A program made the position numbers and the translations under genes. 64,000 nucleotides of DNA from the NCBI GenBank assembly GCA_963921825.1, contig OY997593.1, positions 43,415,111-43,479,110 on the forward strand, given 5' to 3'. How positions within the stretch are numbered: position 1 is the first letter of the stretch; each line of letters starts with the position of its first letter. The notes below the pieces were generated by a model that worked only from the letters and a program-made list of their open reading frames with translations, ran no database searches and had not been told where the DNA came from. The stretch comes from Erodium maritimum. Its lineage: Eukaryota > Streptophyta > Magnoliopsida > Geraniales > Geraniaceae. Below, piece by piece: positions 10,659 through 21,916 of the stretch.

Positions 10659-12346
10659 TGTTAGTCTTAGTGCCCGTAGTTCAATCCTAAATGTCCAAAT
10701 GTATATATCATCGTTAGCAATAAAATTAAAGCGGCTTTATATTACTTATGTGTTGGAGTAATATATCGATGTGTGCTCTGATCTATGCCCACCATGCGAA
10801 TAGAACCATAGATCGAGATAGATCACACTCGATGGGTCCCTAGTCAACAAAGCTTCACTAGAAGCGACTAGTATGAAAGATGGCTCTTTATGGCTTACGT
10901 TCTGTTAGTCATTGGAATGGGATTCCGGAGTCTGATCATAGATATCATGTGGGACATGATATTGGACGACCCGCCCTGAATATGTGCCATAGATTAAGTC
11001 ATGAACATATTCAGTGTTGTAGCTTGTCATGTATCCTTAGACCAAGGAGTCTTTGTGATCGCTATGTAGTCAACAACTGAGTTTGACCTGAGCCTAACGT
11101 TGTCCGTAACAGGGCTTCCATAACGGCCAGGATTGGCTTGGGGACGGGCTACATGAGTGACACGAAAGACGGCTAAGGGATTTATCCCTCATACTAAGGT
11201 ATGGGAAAGATATCGGTTCTCGGCCACTTGATCGAGAGTGACTGGAAGAATAGCATGGCCATGCACATGATACTGGGTATCATATCTTCAGTCATCTCAC
11301 ATATCAAGGAACGGTGATTGAGAATAATAAGGATGACGGCTCTATGCCTTATCTCAATCAGGATATCGGAGATAAAAGGATAATGACAGGGACGACGGAA
11401 AGGTTAGAATCGACAGGGTCGATTCGTTATGTAATGTCGGGCAATACTAAAGTCTCGTTAGTTGCCACTTAAATAGGATCAAGTAAAATGGGATTTTACG
11501 TTGATCTATTGACATGCATAAACCTAAGGGTCACACCGGAGGATGAAACTCATTGACACATTTATGGAGAATGGCCAAAAGAGAGTTGTCTCGGGACATG
11601 ACCAAAACTGGGTTTTGGGTCATGTTCCCGTAAGTGAATAGGACTTTACGGATCGAGACAAGGCTTGGAGTCTTGGGATTGATCGCGTCGGATAATGTTG
11701 GACATTTCCGGTATGGAAGGCATGGAGGCGATGAGCGAATCACGGGACCTCGTTGGAAATGGTCACGGGCCATGTTCCAAGAGGCCCATGAAAGGCCCAT
11801 GCAACCAAGGCCCATGGAACTAATTAATCAAGTCTTGATTAATTAGTACTAAGTAAGCAAGACAAGGATTAAGGTGTTGGTGATTCACCACCTAACCCAA
11901 TCTTGTCTTGCCATACTTTGTCCTATTTACACCTTACTTGACACCATACTTGTCCCATGCCTTTAGTTGGACAAGTATGGGTTTTGTTATGTTTAAGTCA
12001 TCTTTTTTCAACATAACAAACACAAGACAAGAATAGGAAACACATTTTCTCTCCCTCTTCCATGGCCATTTCGGGTTTGGCTAGTTTCCTCCTCCATTTT
12101 TGTGTTCTTGAGTCCTCAAAGAGAAGAACTACGTGGCTTTGATTCCCATGTGGATACGTAGGCGTCTTGGAGACTCAAGCCAATCATTCGTTAACCGGTG
12201 TTCTTGTTTTGGTAAGAACTAGTGCTGAATTTTTCTCTTGTTAATCCATTCTTTGTTAGTTGTTTCATGGTTCTAATTGTCTCTTGGTTTTCATTGATTT
12301 TCCGCTGCGAGTTGGTTCATCTCCAACCTTACCTCGAGACCCAACA
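10659..12346 (+). repeat. 5' LTR of the copia element (1688 bp)
   Basis: TG...CA ends, followed by the primer-binding site. The same small open frames occur at the same places in both LTRs; they are too short and composition-like to call genes. A short inverted repeat AATTAATCAAG/CTTGATTAATT lies at 11820-11845. Confidence 0.95.
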
Positions 12347-12347
12347 G

Positions 12348-12360
12348 TGGTATCAGAGCC
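12348..12360 (+). promoter_or_regulatory. Primer-binding site of the copia element
   Basis: TGGTATCAGAGCC begins one base after the LTR end, matching the initiator-Met tRNA type. Confidence 0.92.
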
Positions 12361-13902
12361 GTGCTACCTTCGGGATTCACAAGACGGTGTTCAAAGTTTC
12401 GGTTTTGCTTGAAAGTTTCGTTTTTGGCATGTTGTTTTGCTAAATTGTTTGATAACATGTTTTAAATTCTTGTTCATGGATTTAATGCATGTAAAATGAA
12501 TTTTTGAAAATTATTTCAAATCTGGAAATTTTGAAAAAAATTTGATTTTTCGGGTCTCGGGAGCGGGACTCTCGGGGAGCCGAAACCGGGACCGAACGGG
12601 GCTCCGTTGGACGGAGCTAGGCCAAGCATGACCATTGGATGGTTGATATGCCAAGGCTAAACCGTTTTGTTAGTTATGACGAGTTTGGAACCGTCATGAC
12701 GAACTCGAAGATCAAATGTTCAAAAGTTTCATTTTTGAACGGTTTCGATAAACCGAGCATCAAAAAATTTCGAAACTTGGCTATTAATTAAAACCGGAAA
12801 ATCACATGATGTTTGATAACATGCTTGTTTGATAACACGATGTGTGATGTGATGTTGGCATGGTGTACATAATAGCCCCGAGCTCGATTTAATTATTTAT
12901 CGCTTTTCACGGCCTGCGAGCCGTTAGAGTTAGCGTGTAATTATTCTTTCAAGGTGTGGTCGTCGAACCACTTGTTTGTAATATTTATTTATTCCCGACC
13001 TGCGAGTCGTGTATTAAATTGTAATATTTTACTCAAGACGAAGAAAGGGCGAAAAGGTCATTTGGTGGCTTTTCGGGTGTTGGCATCGGCTTGGAGTCGG
13101 TGGAGCTCAAGAAGCTAGTGGGAGTTAGTTTAGGGGGCTATTATGTGCACATTTATCGCTTTATGCTTGGTTTAGTTTATGCATGATTAATTCTATGTGT
13201 TTTAGAATTGCATGCTTAACTTTATTTACCGAGCATATCACCTCACATGCAAAGATAAAATTGGAATTTTAATCCTTGTGTGTGAGCCCTTAGAATCGTC
13301 ATTACATTGGATGTAGTTGACGGGTTCGAAGGAAGAATTACATTGGAGGTAATTTGAGGCATCATTGCATTTGGAATGTAGTTGATGTGCTCATCGCATC
13401 TAGGATGTGTCAAAGTTTTAAACACAACCGGACAAGTAAAAACGGGTCATGTCCGATACCTCCCAATTATCAACACCTTACTACCTCCCCGTCCTATGGG
13501 TGTCGTGCGCATTAGCGGAGCATCCATGGGAAAGCGGGGTAGTAGGTTTGGACGACATATGTGGGTGTCGTGCGCATTAGCGGAGCACCTACATAGTGAC
13601 GGGCCATAGTTGAAAATTGGTGGACCCGACTACGATTCTCAGCCTGAGGTTGAGCTAGGGTAACAGATAGGGTAAGCCGTGTACATAAGTGCATACCCTA
13701 GCCAAGAGTCACATTGGATGTGATTGGATGGAGTCCTACCTACATAGCTCGATTAAGTGGTGAGCATTAGTTCAGCTTAATCGAGTGAATCAAGGATCTT
13801 GGTTTCAGATTCTAAAGGTTTAGAATTGATTGTTGGTGTTTAAGCTTGATCTTCATAAAATTTATTCAGTTTACTGATTGAATTTTATCTGTTGTAGATC
13901 AA
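12361..13902 (+). other. Untranslated leader of the copia element
   Basis: About 1.5 kb between the primer site and the gag start without a convincing coding frame. It contains a direct repeat of GGGTGTCGTGCGCATTAGCG at about 13498 and 13562. Confidence 0.6.
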
Positions 13903-14270
13903 ATGGCAAATTCAGCGAACATTAATAGTTTGTCATTAAAAACCATTCTTGACAGGGTCAAGCTAAATGGGACAAACTATTTGGACTGGTACAGAATTTT
14001 GAGGATAGTCCTCAAGTCTGAACGCAAAGAATATGTCCTTGACAAGGCTGTCTCTAAGACCATATCAGAGTTACATGAAGTGTCATTAACTGCTGAGAAG
14101 AATATCTCAGGGATCTGGGATCCAAGGATATTCTGATGGTCAACAAGGGAATTGGAAGTGGCAAGGGCTGGGCCCATGCGCACTTGGCAGGAAAGATGAG
14201 ACACCTGAGAATGTCTGCTTCTACTGCCAACAGCCTGATCATTGGAACCGGGATTACAGGAAGTTCACGG
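13903..14270 (+). pseudogene. copia gag remnant
   Basis: MANSANINSLSLKTILDRVK is followed by LNGTNYLDWYRILRIVLKSE, a clear N-terminus of a copia gag (the NYLDW motif sits near residue 25). The open frame stops after 77 codons (14136), where an intact gag would run several hundred. A zinc knuckle remains at about 14214-14256, reading CFYCQQPDHWNRDY, with Tyr in place of the last Cys. A short repeat coding DDLKKGSRTAPSS-type units follows (14270-14400). It is non-functional. Confidence 0.85.
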
Positions 14271-14439
14271 CTGATCTGAAGAAGGGCAGTGGGACTGCGC
14301 CTTCATCAAATAGCTTGGATGATCTGAAGAAGGGCAGTAGGACTGCGCCTTCATCAGGAAACCTGGATGATCTAAGGAAGGGCGGTGGGATCGTGCCTTC
14401 ATTCGGTATTAACTCTATAGAGCTACATCTCTCTACTTC

Positions 14440-15767
14440 CAAAGATTCATGGGTATTAGATACCATGACTGAATCTCACACATGCACTAATATATGGTGG
14501 CTGAAAGTAGGAGAGATTTGGAAAGCACGAAATGGACCTCAGAGTTGTGGCAACTGCTGTAGGATCCATGAGTCTTGCTTTGCCAAGAGGTCTTGTCTTA
14601 GTATTGTATAATGTATATTGCATACCTACTTTTAGTAGGAATATTATATCTGTATCCGTGTTTGACAAGGAAGGATATAATGTTAATATTGGAAATGGAG
14701 TTTTCAATGTTCTATGCAATGATATGTTTTATACCAGTACTGACATGGTTGGAGGATTGTACATATTAGATATGGGTAACAATGCCTCAAGTTCTATATA
14801 TTCCGTTAATACCAAGAGGTCTAAATCCAACAATTTAAACCTAACTCTGTTATGGTACTGTCATTTGGGTCGCATAAACAAGAAGCGCCTATCAGCACTT
14901 CAGAAGTGCGGGCTTTCAGGTTCATTCGAATTCCATTCGATCGATAGGTGCAAGGTTTGTTTGATGGGCAAAATGACTAAAGTGCCCTTTATCGATCGCG
15001 ATGAAAGGGCGGGTGAATTATTGGGGCTGATACACTCGAATGTGTGTAGACCAATAAGTTCACTTGCCAGGAGGGGTTTTAGCTACTTTATCACATTTAC
15101 TGATGATTACAGTAAATATGGTTATGTCTATTCGGTGAGACATAAGTCTGAAGCTTTTGATAAATTCAAAGAGTTTAAGACTATAGTAGAAAACCAGCTC
15201 GACAAAGGTATTAAGGCACTTCGATTGGATCGAGGTGGAAAATACTTGACCACAGAGTTATTAGATCATCTAAAAGAGAATGGGATCCTTTTGGAATGGA
15301 CTCCTCCTAGGTCACTGTAGTTGAAAGGTGTAGCCAAACGGAGAAATCGGACATTGTTAGACAATGGTCTGTTCCATGATTAGTTGGACTGATCTCCCAA
15401 TCTCTTTTAGGGGTTTTGCTCTAGAGACGACCGCATTCATAGTGAATCGGGCTTCGACGAATGGTGTGGAAGGGACACCATTTTAAAATGGTACGGGATG
15501 ATGCCCGCTTTGTCCTTCCTAAAGATTTGTGGTTGCGAGGCTTATGTGAAACATTTGGTTTCGACTAAGCTCGAACCAAGATCTGAGATATGCACCTTCG
15601 TGTGGTATCCCAAAGCAACAAGGGGATACTATTTCTACAATCCCAGTGAGAACATGGTGTTCGTCGCTTGGGGTGGGGTCTTTATGGAAAAAAAGTTTTG
15701 TTTCCAAAGACGTCATTGGGAGGACTGTGCATCTCGAAGAAATTCAGGATGGTACAGATCTGTCTAA
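14440..15767 (+). pseudogene. copia protease-integrase remnant
   Basis: The protease start is DSWVLDTMTESHTC, where the residue after Asp-Thr is Met instead of Gly. The integrase finger (about 14848-14980) keeps CKVC, but the two His positions read Tyr and Arg (LWYCHLGRINKKR). The core keeps ITFTDDYSKYGYVYS and LRLDRGGKY. The first catalytic Asp reads Asn (HSNVCRP, about 15035-15055). The third acidic residue reads Lys (VAKRRNRTLLD, about 15330). There are frameshifts near 14560 and 15320, and internal stops between 15320 and 15490. The 15498-15767 part is the C-terminal CGCEAYVKH...YYFYNP region. Confidence 0.9.
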
Positions 15768-15855
15768 ACCAATTAGCAACCCAGTAGAAAGGAGCCAGAG
15801 ATTGTCGTAGAGTAAGAACCAATTCCTGTTACAATTCCGGAAGGTCGAAGGCGAT

Positions 15856-17280
15856 TTGAAAGGATCAATCTTCCACCTCCAAGATATGGTATCCGGAGGT
15901 GACAATGAAGTCATGGTGGATCACGATGATCCAGCCACCTTTCAGGAAGTCGTGGATGGGCCCAACTCCGAGTTATGGCTGGGAGCCATGAGGGAGGAAA
16001 TGCAATCCATGTCGGACAACCGAGTCTGGGAACCGGTTGATCCCATCAATGGTGTGAGGACCATAGGATGCAAATGGATCTTCAAGGTGAAGATGGACAT
16101 GGACGGCAACCCTTTGACCTACAAAGCTCAACTGGTGGCGAAAGGTTATAGGCAGATCCAATGGATTGACTATGAGGAAACCTTCTCCTTAGTGGCTATG
16201 GTCAAAATCAATCCAAATTCTTCTTGACATAACTGCGTATCATAATTACGAGATATGGCAAGTGGATGTCAAAACCGCTTTCCTAAATGGAAATTTGACT
16301 GAGTACGTTTGTATGTCTCGGCCCAAAGGTTTTGACGATCCGAAGAATAAAGGAAAGATTTATAAGTTGTTGAAATCCATTTATGGATTGAAACGAACTT
16401 CTCGGAGTTGGATCCTTCGTTTTGATGAAGCTGTAATTGGATTTGGCTTAATCAAGAACGAGGATGAATCTTGCGTTTATAAGAAGGCTAGTGGGAGCAA
16501 GATTACCTTTCTGGTTCTCATTGAAAACGACATCCCAACCTTGCACGAGACTAAAGCTTGGTTGAGGAAGTGTTTTTCAATAAAGGACTTAGGCGATGCT
16601 TCTTATATCTTAAGGATTAAGATATGTAGAGATCGCACCAAGAGGGTCTTGGATTTAAGTCAGGGAACCTATGTGAACAAGGCATTGAGTATGTTCTTAA
16701 TGCTCGATTCAAAGAAAGGACTCTTACCCACTAGTCATGGCATTCATCTCAGCAAGACTCAGTGTCCTAAGACACCTGATGAGCTGAAAAGGATGATGAG
16801 AATCCTATGCGCCTGGGGGCAGGATCGATCATATATGCCATGACATGTATGAGACCAGACGTCTCGTAAGCCTTATGTTGTACCAGTAGACATCATTCTA
16901 ACCCGGGGGAAAGATGATGTTGAACTAGTCGTCGAAGGATGAGTAGACGCTAGTTTTCCAAGACAAATCCAGATGACTTTAGAAGTCAATCAGGATATGT
17001 GTTTACGCTGAATGGTAGAGCTTTAGCTGGGAAAGCGTAAAGCAAGATACCATTGCCGAATCTACGACAGAGGCCAAGTACATGGATGCTGCAGAGGCAG
17101 CTAAGGAGGCTATGTGGATTTGGAAATTCATGGCAGAGCTGGGTGTAATTAAAAACCCATCCAGTCCGGTGAATCCATTTTGCGACAACACAAGGGCCAT
17201 TGCGCAAGCTAAAAGCCTAGATCGCATAACAAATCCAAACATGTACTGCGGCGTATCCACCTCATCAGATAAATACTGAA
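15856..17280 (+). pseudogene. copia reverse transcriptase-RNase H remnant
   Basis: The RT begins with WLGAMREEMQSMSDNRVWEP and continues CKWIFKVKMD, then QVDVKTAFLNGNLTEYV in another frame (from 16257). The active-site block is missing: FLVL is followed directly by IENDIPTL, so an in-frame deletion of about 8-10 codons has removed the YVDD region (about 16525). RNase H traces are ESTTEAKYMDAAEAAKEA (about 17060-17110) and FCDNTRAIAQAK (about 17180). There are frameshifts near 16225, 16840 and 17030. It cannot be active. Confidence 0.9.
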
Positions 17281-17415
17281 CTGAGGTGAAGTGAAGATAA
17301 CCGATATTGCAACAGATGATAACATAGCCAACCCTTTGACTAAGACAGTGTCACTGCCTGAACATGTTAGACATGTAAAGTCGATGGGGACATATTGGAG
17401 TTTAGATTGGAACTA

Positions 17416-17430
17416 GGGCAAGTGGGAGAT
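17416..17430 (+). promoter_or_regulatory. Polypurine tract of the copia element
   Basis: GGGCAAGTGGGAGAT immediately before the 3' LTR. GCAAGTGGGAGAT is the usual copia form. Confidence 0.9.
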
Positions 17431-19118
17431 TGTTAGTCTTAGTGCCCGTAGTTCAATCCTAAATGTCCAAATGTATATATCATCGTTAGCAATAAAATTA
17501 AAGCGGCTTTATATTACTTATGTGTTGGAGTAATATATCGATGTGTGCTCTGATCTATGCCCACCATGCGAATAGAACCATAGATCGAGATAGATCACAC
17601 TCGATGGGTCCCTAGTCAACAAAGCTTCACTAGAAGCGACTAGTATGAAAGATGGCTCTTTATGGCTTACGTTCTGTTAGTCATTGGAATGGGATTCCGG
17701 AGTCTGATCATAGATATCATGTGGGACATGATATTGGACGACCCGCCCTGAATATGTGCCATAGATTAAGTCATGAACATATTCAGTGTTGTAGCTTGTC
17801 ATGTATCCTTAGACCAAGGAGTCTTTGTGATCGCTATGTAGTCAACAACTGAGTTTGACCTGAGCCTAACGTTGTCCGTAACAGGGCTTCCATAACGGCC
17901 AGGATTGGCTTGGGGACGGGCTACATGAGTGACACGAAAGACGGCTAAGGGATTTATCCCTCATACTAAGGTATGGGAAAGATATCGGTTCTCGGCCACT
18001 TGATCGAGAGTGACTGGAAGAATAGCATGGCCATGCACATGATACTGGGTATCATATCTTCAGTCATCTCACATATCAAGGAACGGTGATTGAGAATAAT
18101 AAGGATGACGGCTCTATGCCTTATCTCAATCAGGATATCGGAGATAAAAGGATAATGACAGGGACGACGGAAAGGTTAGAATCGACAGGGTCGATTCGTT
18201 ATGTAATGTCGGGCAATACTAAAGTCTCGTTAGTTGCCACTTAAATAGGATCAAGTAAAATGGGATTTTACGTTGATCTATTGACATGCATAAACCTAAG
18301 GGTCACACCGGAGGATGAAACTCATTGACACATTTATGGAGAATGGCCAAAAGAGAGTTGTCTCGGGACATGACCAAAACTGGGTTTTGGGTCATGTGCC
18401 CGTAAGTGAATAGGACTTTACGGATCGAGACAAGGCTTGGAGTCTTGGGATTGATCGCGTCGGATAATGTTGGACATTTCCGGTATGGAAGGCATGGAGG
18501 CGATGAGCGAATCACGGGACCTCGTTGGAAATGGTCACGGGCCATGTTCCAAGAGGCCCATGAAAGGCCCATGCAACCAAGGCCCATGGAACTAATTAAT
18601 CAAGTCTTGATTAATTAGTACTAAGTAAGCAAGACAAGGATTAAGGTGTTGGTGATTCACCACCTAACCCAATCTTGTCTTGCCATACTTTGTCCTATTT
18701 ACACCTTACTTGACACCATACTTGTCCCATGCCTTTAGTTGGACAAGTATGGGTTTTGTTATGTTTAAGTCATCTTTTTTCAACATAACAAACACAAGAC
18801 AAGAATAGGAAACACATTTTCTCTCCCTCTTCCATGGCCATTTCGGGTTTGGCTAGTTTCCTCCTCCATTTTTGTGTTCTTGAGTCCTCAAAGAGAAGAA
18901 CTACGTGGCTTTGATTCCCATGTGGATACGTAGGCGTCTTGGAGACTCAAGCCAATCATTCGTTAACCGGTGTTCTTGTTTTGGTAAGAACTAGTGCTGA
19001 ATTTTTCTCTTGTTAATCCATTCTTTGTTAGTTGTTTCATGGTTCTAATTGTCTCTTGGTTTTCATTGATTTTCCGCTGCGAGTTGGTTCATCTCCAACC
19101 TTACCTCGAGACCCAACA
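17431..19118 (+). repeat. 3' LTR of the copia element (1688 bp)
   Basis: Same length as the 5' LTR and, by eye, one substitution away from it (CATGTGCCC here, CATGTTCCC in the 5' LTR). It is followed by the second ATGAT duplication. Confidence 0.95.
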
Positions 19119-19199
19119 ATGATCATGCCCGGAGGTTGATTGTGAAACTGTTTATATTAGGACTGTTGGAGGCATTGGTTATGCCGGAGGTTGACCGTG

Positions 19200-20030
19200 T
19201 TTTACTGTTGTGTCTTGGGTGGCCATGAGTGCCTGTGGGGTTGTTGAACCCGTGTCTTTCTTGTTGGTGTGTCTTGGGTGGCCATGAGTGCCTGTGGGGT
19301 TGTTGAACCCGTGTCTTTACTGTTGGTGTGTCTTGGGTGGCCATGAGTGCCCGTGGGGTTTGTTGAACCCGTGTCTTTATTGTTGGTGGGTCTTGGGAGG
19401 CCGTGAGTGCATGTGGAGTGGTTGAGCCCGTGAGTTACTGTTGGTGTGTCTTGGGAGGCCGTGAGTGCCCGTGGGGTTGTTGAGCCCGTGAGTTACTGTT
19501 GGTGTGTCTTGGGAGGCCGTGAGTGCCCGTGGGGTTGTTGAACCCGTGTCTTTACTGTTGGTGGGTCTTGGGAGGCCGTGAGTGCCCGTGGGGTTGTTGA
19601 GCCCGTGAGTTACTGTTGGTGTGTCTTGGGAGGCCGTGAGTGCCCGTGGGGTTGTTGAGCCCGTGATTTACTGTTGGTGTCTTGTGTGGCCATGAGTGCC
19701 TATGGAGTGTTGAATCTGTGTTGTTGCTGTTTGTTGAACTTGCTTGTGATTGTGTTTGTGGTTACCTGAGTGAGAGAGGTTACTGAGACAGTTCTACCGC
19801 ATGGCCCGAATTTGTGTCGGGGAAGCGCGTGAGTGAGAGAGGTTACTCAGACAGGTCGACCGCCTGGCCTGAGTGGTTCGGCAAAGCGCGTGAGTGAGAG
19901 AGGTTACTGAGACAGGTCGACCGCCTGGCCTGAGTGGTTCGGCAAAGCGCGTGAGTGAGAGAGGTTACTGAGACAAGTCGACCGCCTGGCCTGAGTGGTT
20001 CGGCAAAGCGCGTGAGTGAGGGAGGTTACT
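19200..20030. repeat. Tandem-repeat blocks of the gypsy 3' LTR
   Basis: 19200-19700 repeats GGCCATGAGTGCCTGTGGGG and GGCCGTGAGTGCCCGTGGGG units. 19765-20030 holds four 61-bp GTGAGTGAGAGAGGTTACTG units. They correspond to 5200-5700 and 5745-6005. Confidence 0.85.
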
Positions 20031-20663
20031 AAGCAGCTGGTATGCGATCCTTTGTGATCTTGTTTGTTGTGCGATCCTTTGTGATCTTGGGTGTTGTGTG
20101 GTGGTCTTTTGAGTCCTTGGAAGAGGTCTTGGTCGTGTTGTTGGGTCTGCTTTACGTGTCAGAGTGTTGAGTCAGTCGAGGAAAGTAACAGTGGGTATGA
20201 GTCAGTTGGATTACTTGGGTTGGGGATAGTGATCCCCGGTGTTGAGTTTGTTGTAGGTGTTACCGGCATTTTCTGCTAATTATGTCGTAGTCAGTTTGTT
20301 ATCCGTGGTGGTGAGCGAACGCTCACCCCTAGCTGCTTTTCCTACAGGTACCGGTCGCAGGTTGGACTAGGTGAGCTTCTGAAGCTTGAAGAGCTAGGAG
20401 CGGGATTCTGGGTTTTACTTTTGAGTCTAGTGACAGATACCTTGTTTTGTCCACTTGTTGGGACTTATGTTGAGTTGTAAATATTATTTGTTGAACAAAT
20501 GGTGGTTTTAAAGTGATTTATGTAAAAGGTTTCAAAATGGTTTATTGTTTCAAAATGTTCGCGTCCCGAGTTCGGTTTACTGAAATTGGGGCGTGACATG
20601 GGGGGTGATTGATTACGAAATCAATTACAAGATATGCATTAATTAAAAATATATGCATTAAAT

Positions 20664-20787
20664 CTGGGCCTTTTTTTCCGCAAACTGGGATGCTTATTTC
20701 CGCAAACCATGTTCGCTATATCCGCAAACCAGATTTGAGGTTCGCAGGTTCGCACCGTAAGGGAGGTTCGCACGTGATTGTCTCCCT
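20664..20787. mobile_element. (TA)n-flanked element, family B, truncated half (reverse)
   Basis: Read on the minus strand it starts GGGAGACAATCACGTGCGAA and continues through the TTTGCGGAAATA-type units, matching the left half of the family B copy at 21448. It joins the cut end of family A at about 20664 without a TA tract, so the junction is a recombination or deletion point. Confidence 0.6.
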
Positions 20788-20800
20788 ATATATATATATA

Positions 20801-21143
20801 GGGTAGTTATCCGGTAAAAACCATCCTTATTGTGCAAACTACGAACCAATCTAAGGCACAGGATGCGGTCAAAGTGACGTCAGCAGAGCGCGCGCGATGC
20901 TGACACGTGGTAGATTCGCGCGCGCCTCTGCCCGCGCGCGTGAGCGTGTTGACCACGCGTGCGCACGGTGCTAATAGTTTGGCGCGCACAGTGCTAATAG
21001 TTTAGCACAGTGCCAAACTATTAGCACTGTGCGCCACGTGTCAGCACCGTGCGCGCCCACCAGCAGCGCGCACGCCCACGTGTCAGCATCTGGTGAGTTC
21101 GTAGTTTGCACAATAAGGGGTGGTTTGTATTTGATACCAATCC
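20801..21143. mobile_element. (TA)n-flanked inverted-repeat element, family C
   Basis: Left end GGGTAGTTATCCGGTAAAAA, then CATCCTTATTGTGCAAACTA. The right end is its inverted counterpart: TAGTTTGCACAATAAGGGGT, ending ATACCAATCC. The terminal inverted repeats are about 45 bp and imperfect, and TA runs lie on both sides. The middle is GC-rich with CGCGCG and CACGTG stretches and a TAGTTTGGC/GCCAAACTA fold. Confidence 0.7.
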
Positions 21144-21162
21144 TATATATATATATATATAT

Positions 21163-21421
21163 AGGGAAGCTTTCAGGTACACACCACTCTTAGAATACAA
21201 ATATGTGAACATCATGTAAATCTGCGGAAAAAAAATGTAATTACATTTTATTTTTGAGATATTATATTTTGTTTATGTAAATCAAAAATAGGATAGTCTA
21301 ACGTAAATGTAAATCGGAAATGTAAATCTACATAAATAATTTGTAAATACATTTTATTTCCACAGATTTACATGGTTCGCACCGTTTGTATTTTAAGAAA
21401 ATCTGTACCTGAAAGCTATCC
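21163..21421. mobile_element. (TA)n-flanked inverted-repeat element, family D
   Basis: Left end GGGAAGCTTTCAGGTACACA; right end read inward GGATAGCTTTCAGGTACAGA. The body is rich in GTAAATCTGC/GTAAATC motifs arranged as an inverted repeat around about 21290. It has no coding capacity. Confidence 0.7.
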
Positions 21422-21447
21422 TATATATATATATATATATATATATA

Positions 21448-21830
21448 GGGAGACAATCAGGTGCGAACCTCCCTTACGGTGCGAACCAGCGAACCTCAAA
21501 TCTGGTTTGCGGAAATAGCGAACATGGTTTGCGGAAATAAGCATCCCAGTTTGCGGAAAAAAAGTTTGAAAAAACAGCATTTTTATCTTGGGAAAATATA
21601 TGGTTTGCGAAAATAGTGTATCTGTTTTGCGGAAAAATCGAATATGGTTTGCAAAAATAAGCATCCCAGTTTGCGGAAAAACAGTTTGAAAAAAAAACAT
21701 TTTATCTTGAGAAAAACATGGTTTGCGAAAACACCGCAAACCGAGACCACTATTTCCGCAAACCAGATACACTGCACAAGCAGGTTCGCACATTCGCACC
21801 GTAAGCCATGGTTCGCACCTGATTGCACCC

Positions 21831-21834
<4 letters not shown>
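21448..21834. mobile_element. (TA)n-flanked inverted-repeat element, family B
   Basis: Left end GGGAGACAATCAGGTGCGAA; right end read inward GGTGCAATCAGGTGCGAACC. The body repeats GGTTTGCGGAAATA-type units about ten times, with an internal duplication (GCATCCCAGTTTGCGG twice). A duplicated right tip, GAGCCATGGTTCGCACCTGA and following, lies at 21861-21892 between further TA runs. Confidence 0.7.
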
Positions 21835-21861
<27 letters not shown>

Positions 21862-21916
21862 AGCCATGGTTCGCACCTGATTGCACCCGTAAATATATAT
21901 ATATATATAAATATAG

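Larger units (their letters stand above)
10659..19118 (+). mobile_element. Ty1/copia LTR retrotransposon, recent but coding-dead
   Basis: Starts TGTTAGTCTT and ends ACCCAACA, and is flanked by ATGAT (10654-10658 and 19119-19123). Both LTRs are 1688 bp, and I see a single difference between them (near 11622 and 18394). The interior follows the copia order gag, protease, integrase, RT, RNase H, but it is shifted and stopped repeatedly and has lost catalytic residues. The contrast suggests that proteins from another copy moved it. Pieces of the same LTR family occur at 54705-54814 and 59875-60190. Confidence 0.95.
3201..20598 (+). mobile_element. Ty3/gypsy LTR retrotransposon, defective, with nested copia element
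   Basis: Starts TGTAATAACC and ends GGCGTGACA, and is flanked on both sides by TGGGG (3196-3200 and 20599-20603), a perfect 5-bp target-site duplication. It contains two LTRs, a primer-binding site (6581), a polypurine tract (8863-8877) and about 2.3 kb of interior. The interior keeps only scraps of protease and integrase, so it cannot move by itself. The 3' LTR was later split by the copia element at 10659-19118. The integrase remnant and the chromodomain in the related copy at 42321-42475 suggest a Tekay/Del-type chromovirus; that placement is inferred. Confidence 0.9.
8878..20598 (+). repeat. 3' LTR of the gypsy element, split by copia
   Basis: The LTR parts are 8878-10658 and 19124-20598, about 3256 bp in total. 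It differs from the 5' LTR by several indels (for example the segment after CGCGAATCT near 9237) and in tandem-repeat copy number. The insertion is therefore clearly older than the copia element inside it. The sequence on either side of the copia element matches 5091-5125 of the 5' LTR, which confirms simple interruption. Confidence 0.9.
3099..20663. mobile_element. Family A copy 2, split by the gypsy insertion and truncated
   Basis: 3099-3195 (GGGGGCTATCGAGTACAAACC onward) matches copy 1 through the phrase CCACCGAAATTCAGG. The sequence resumes after the gypsy element at about 20604 with GGTGATTGATTACGAAATCA, which also matches copy 1 (about 2938). This copy is therefore the target of the 3201-20598 insertion. 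Its right half is lost where it joins a different family near 20664. Coordinates span the nested element. Confidence 0.65.

Noticed and set aside
10880..11080. Small frame conserved in both copia LTRs
   Set aside because: Conservation only reflects the identical LTRs; a 66-codon LTR frame without known counterparts is not evidence of a gene.
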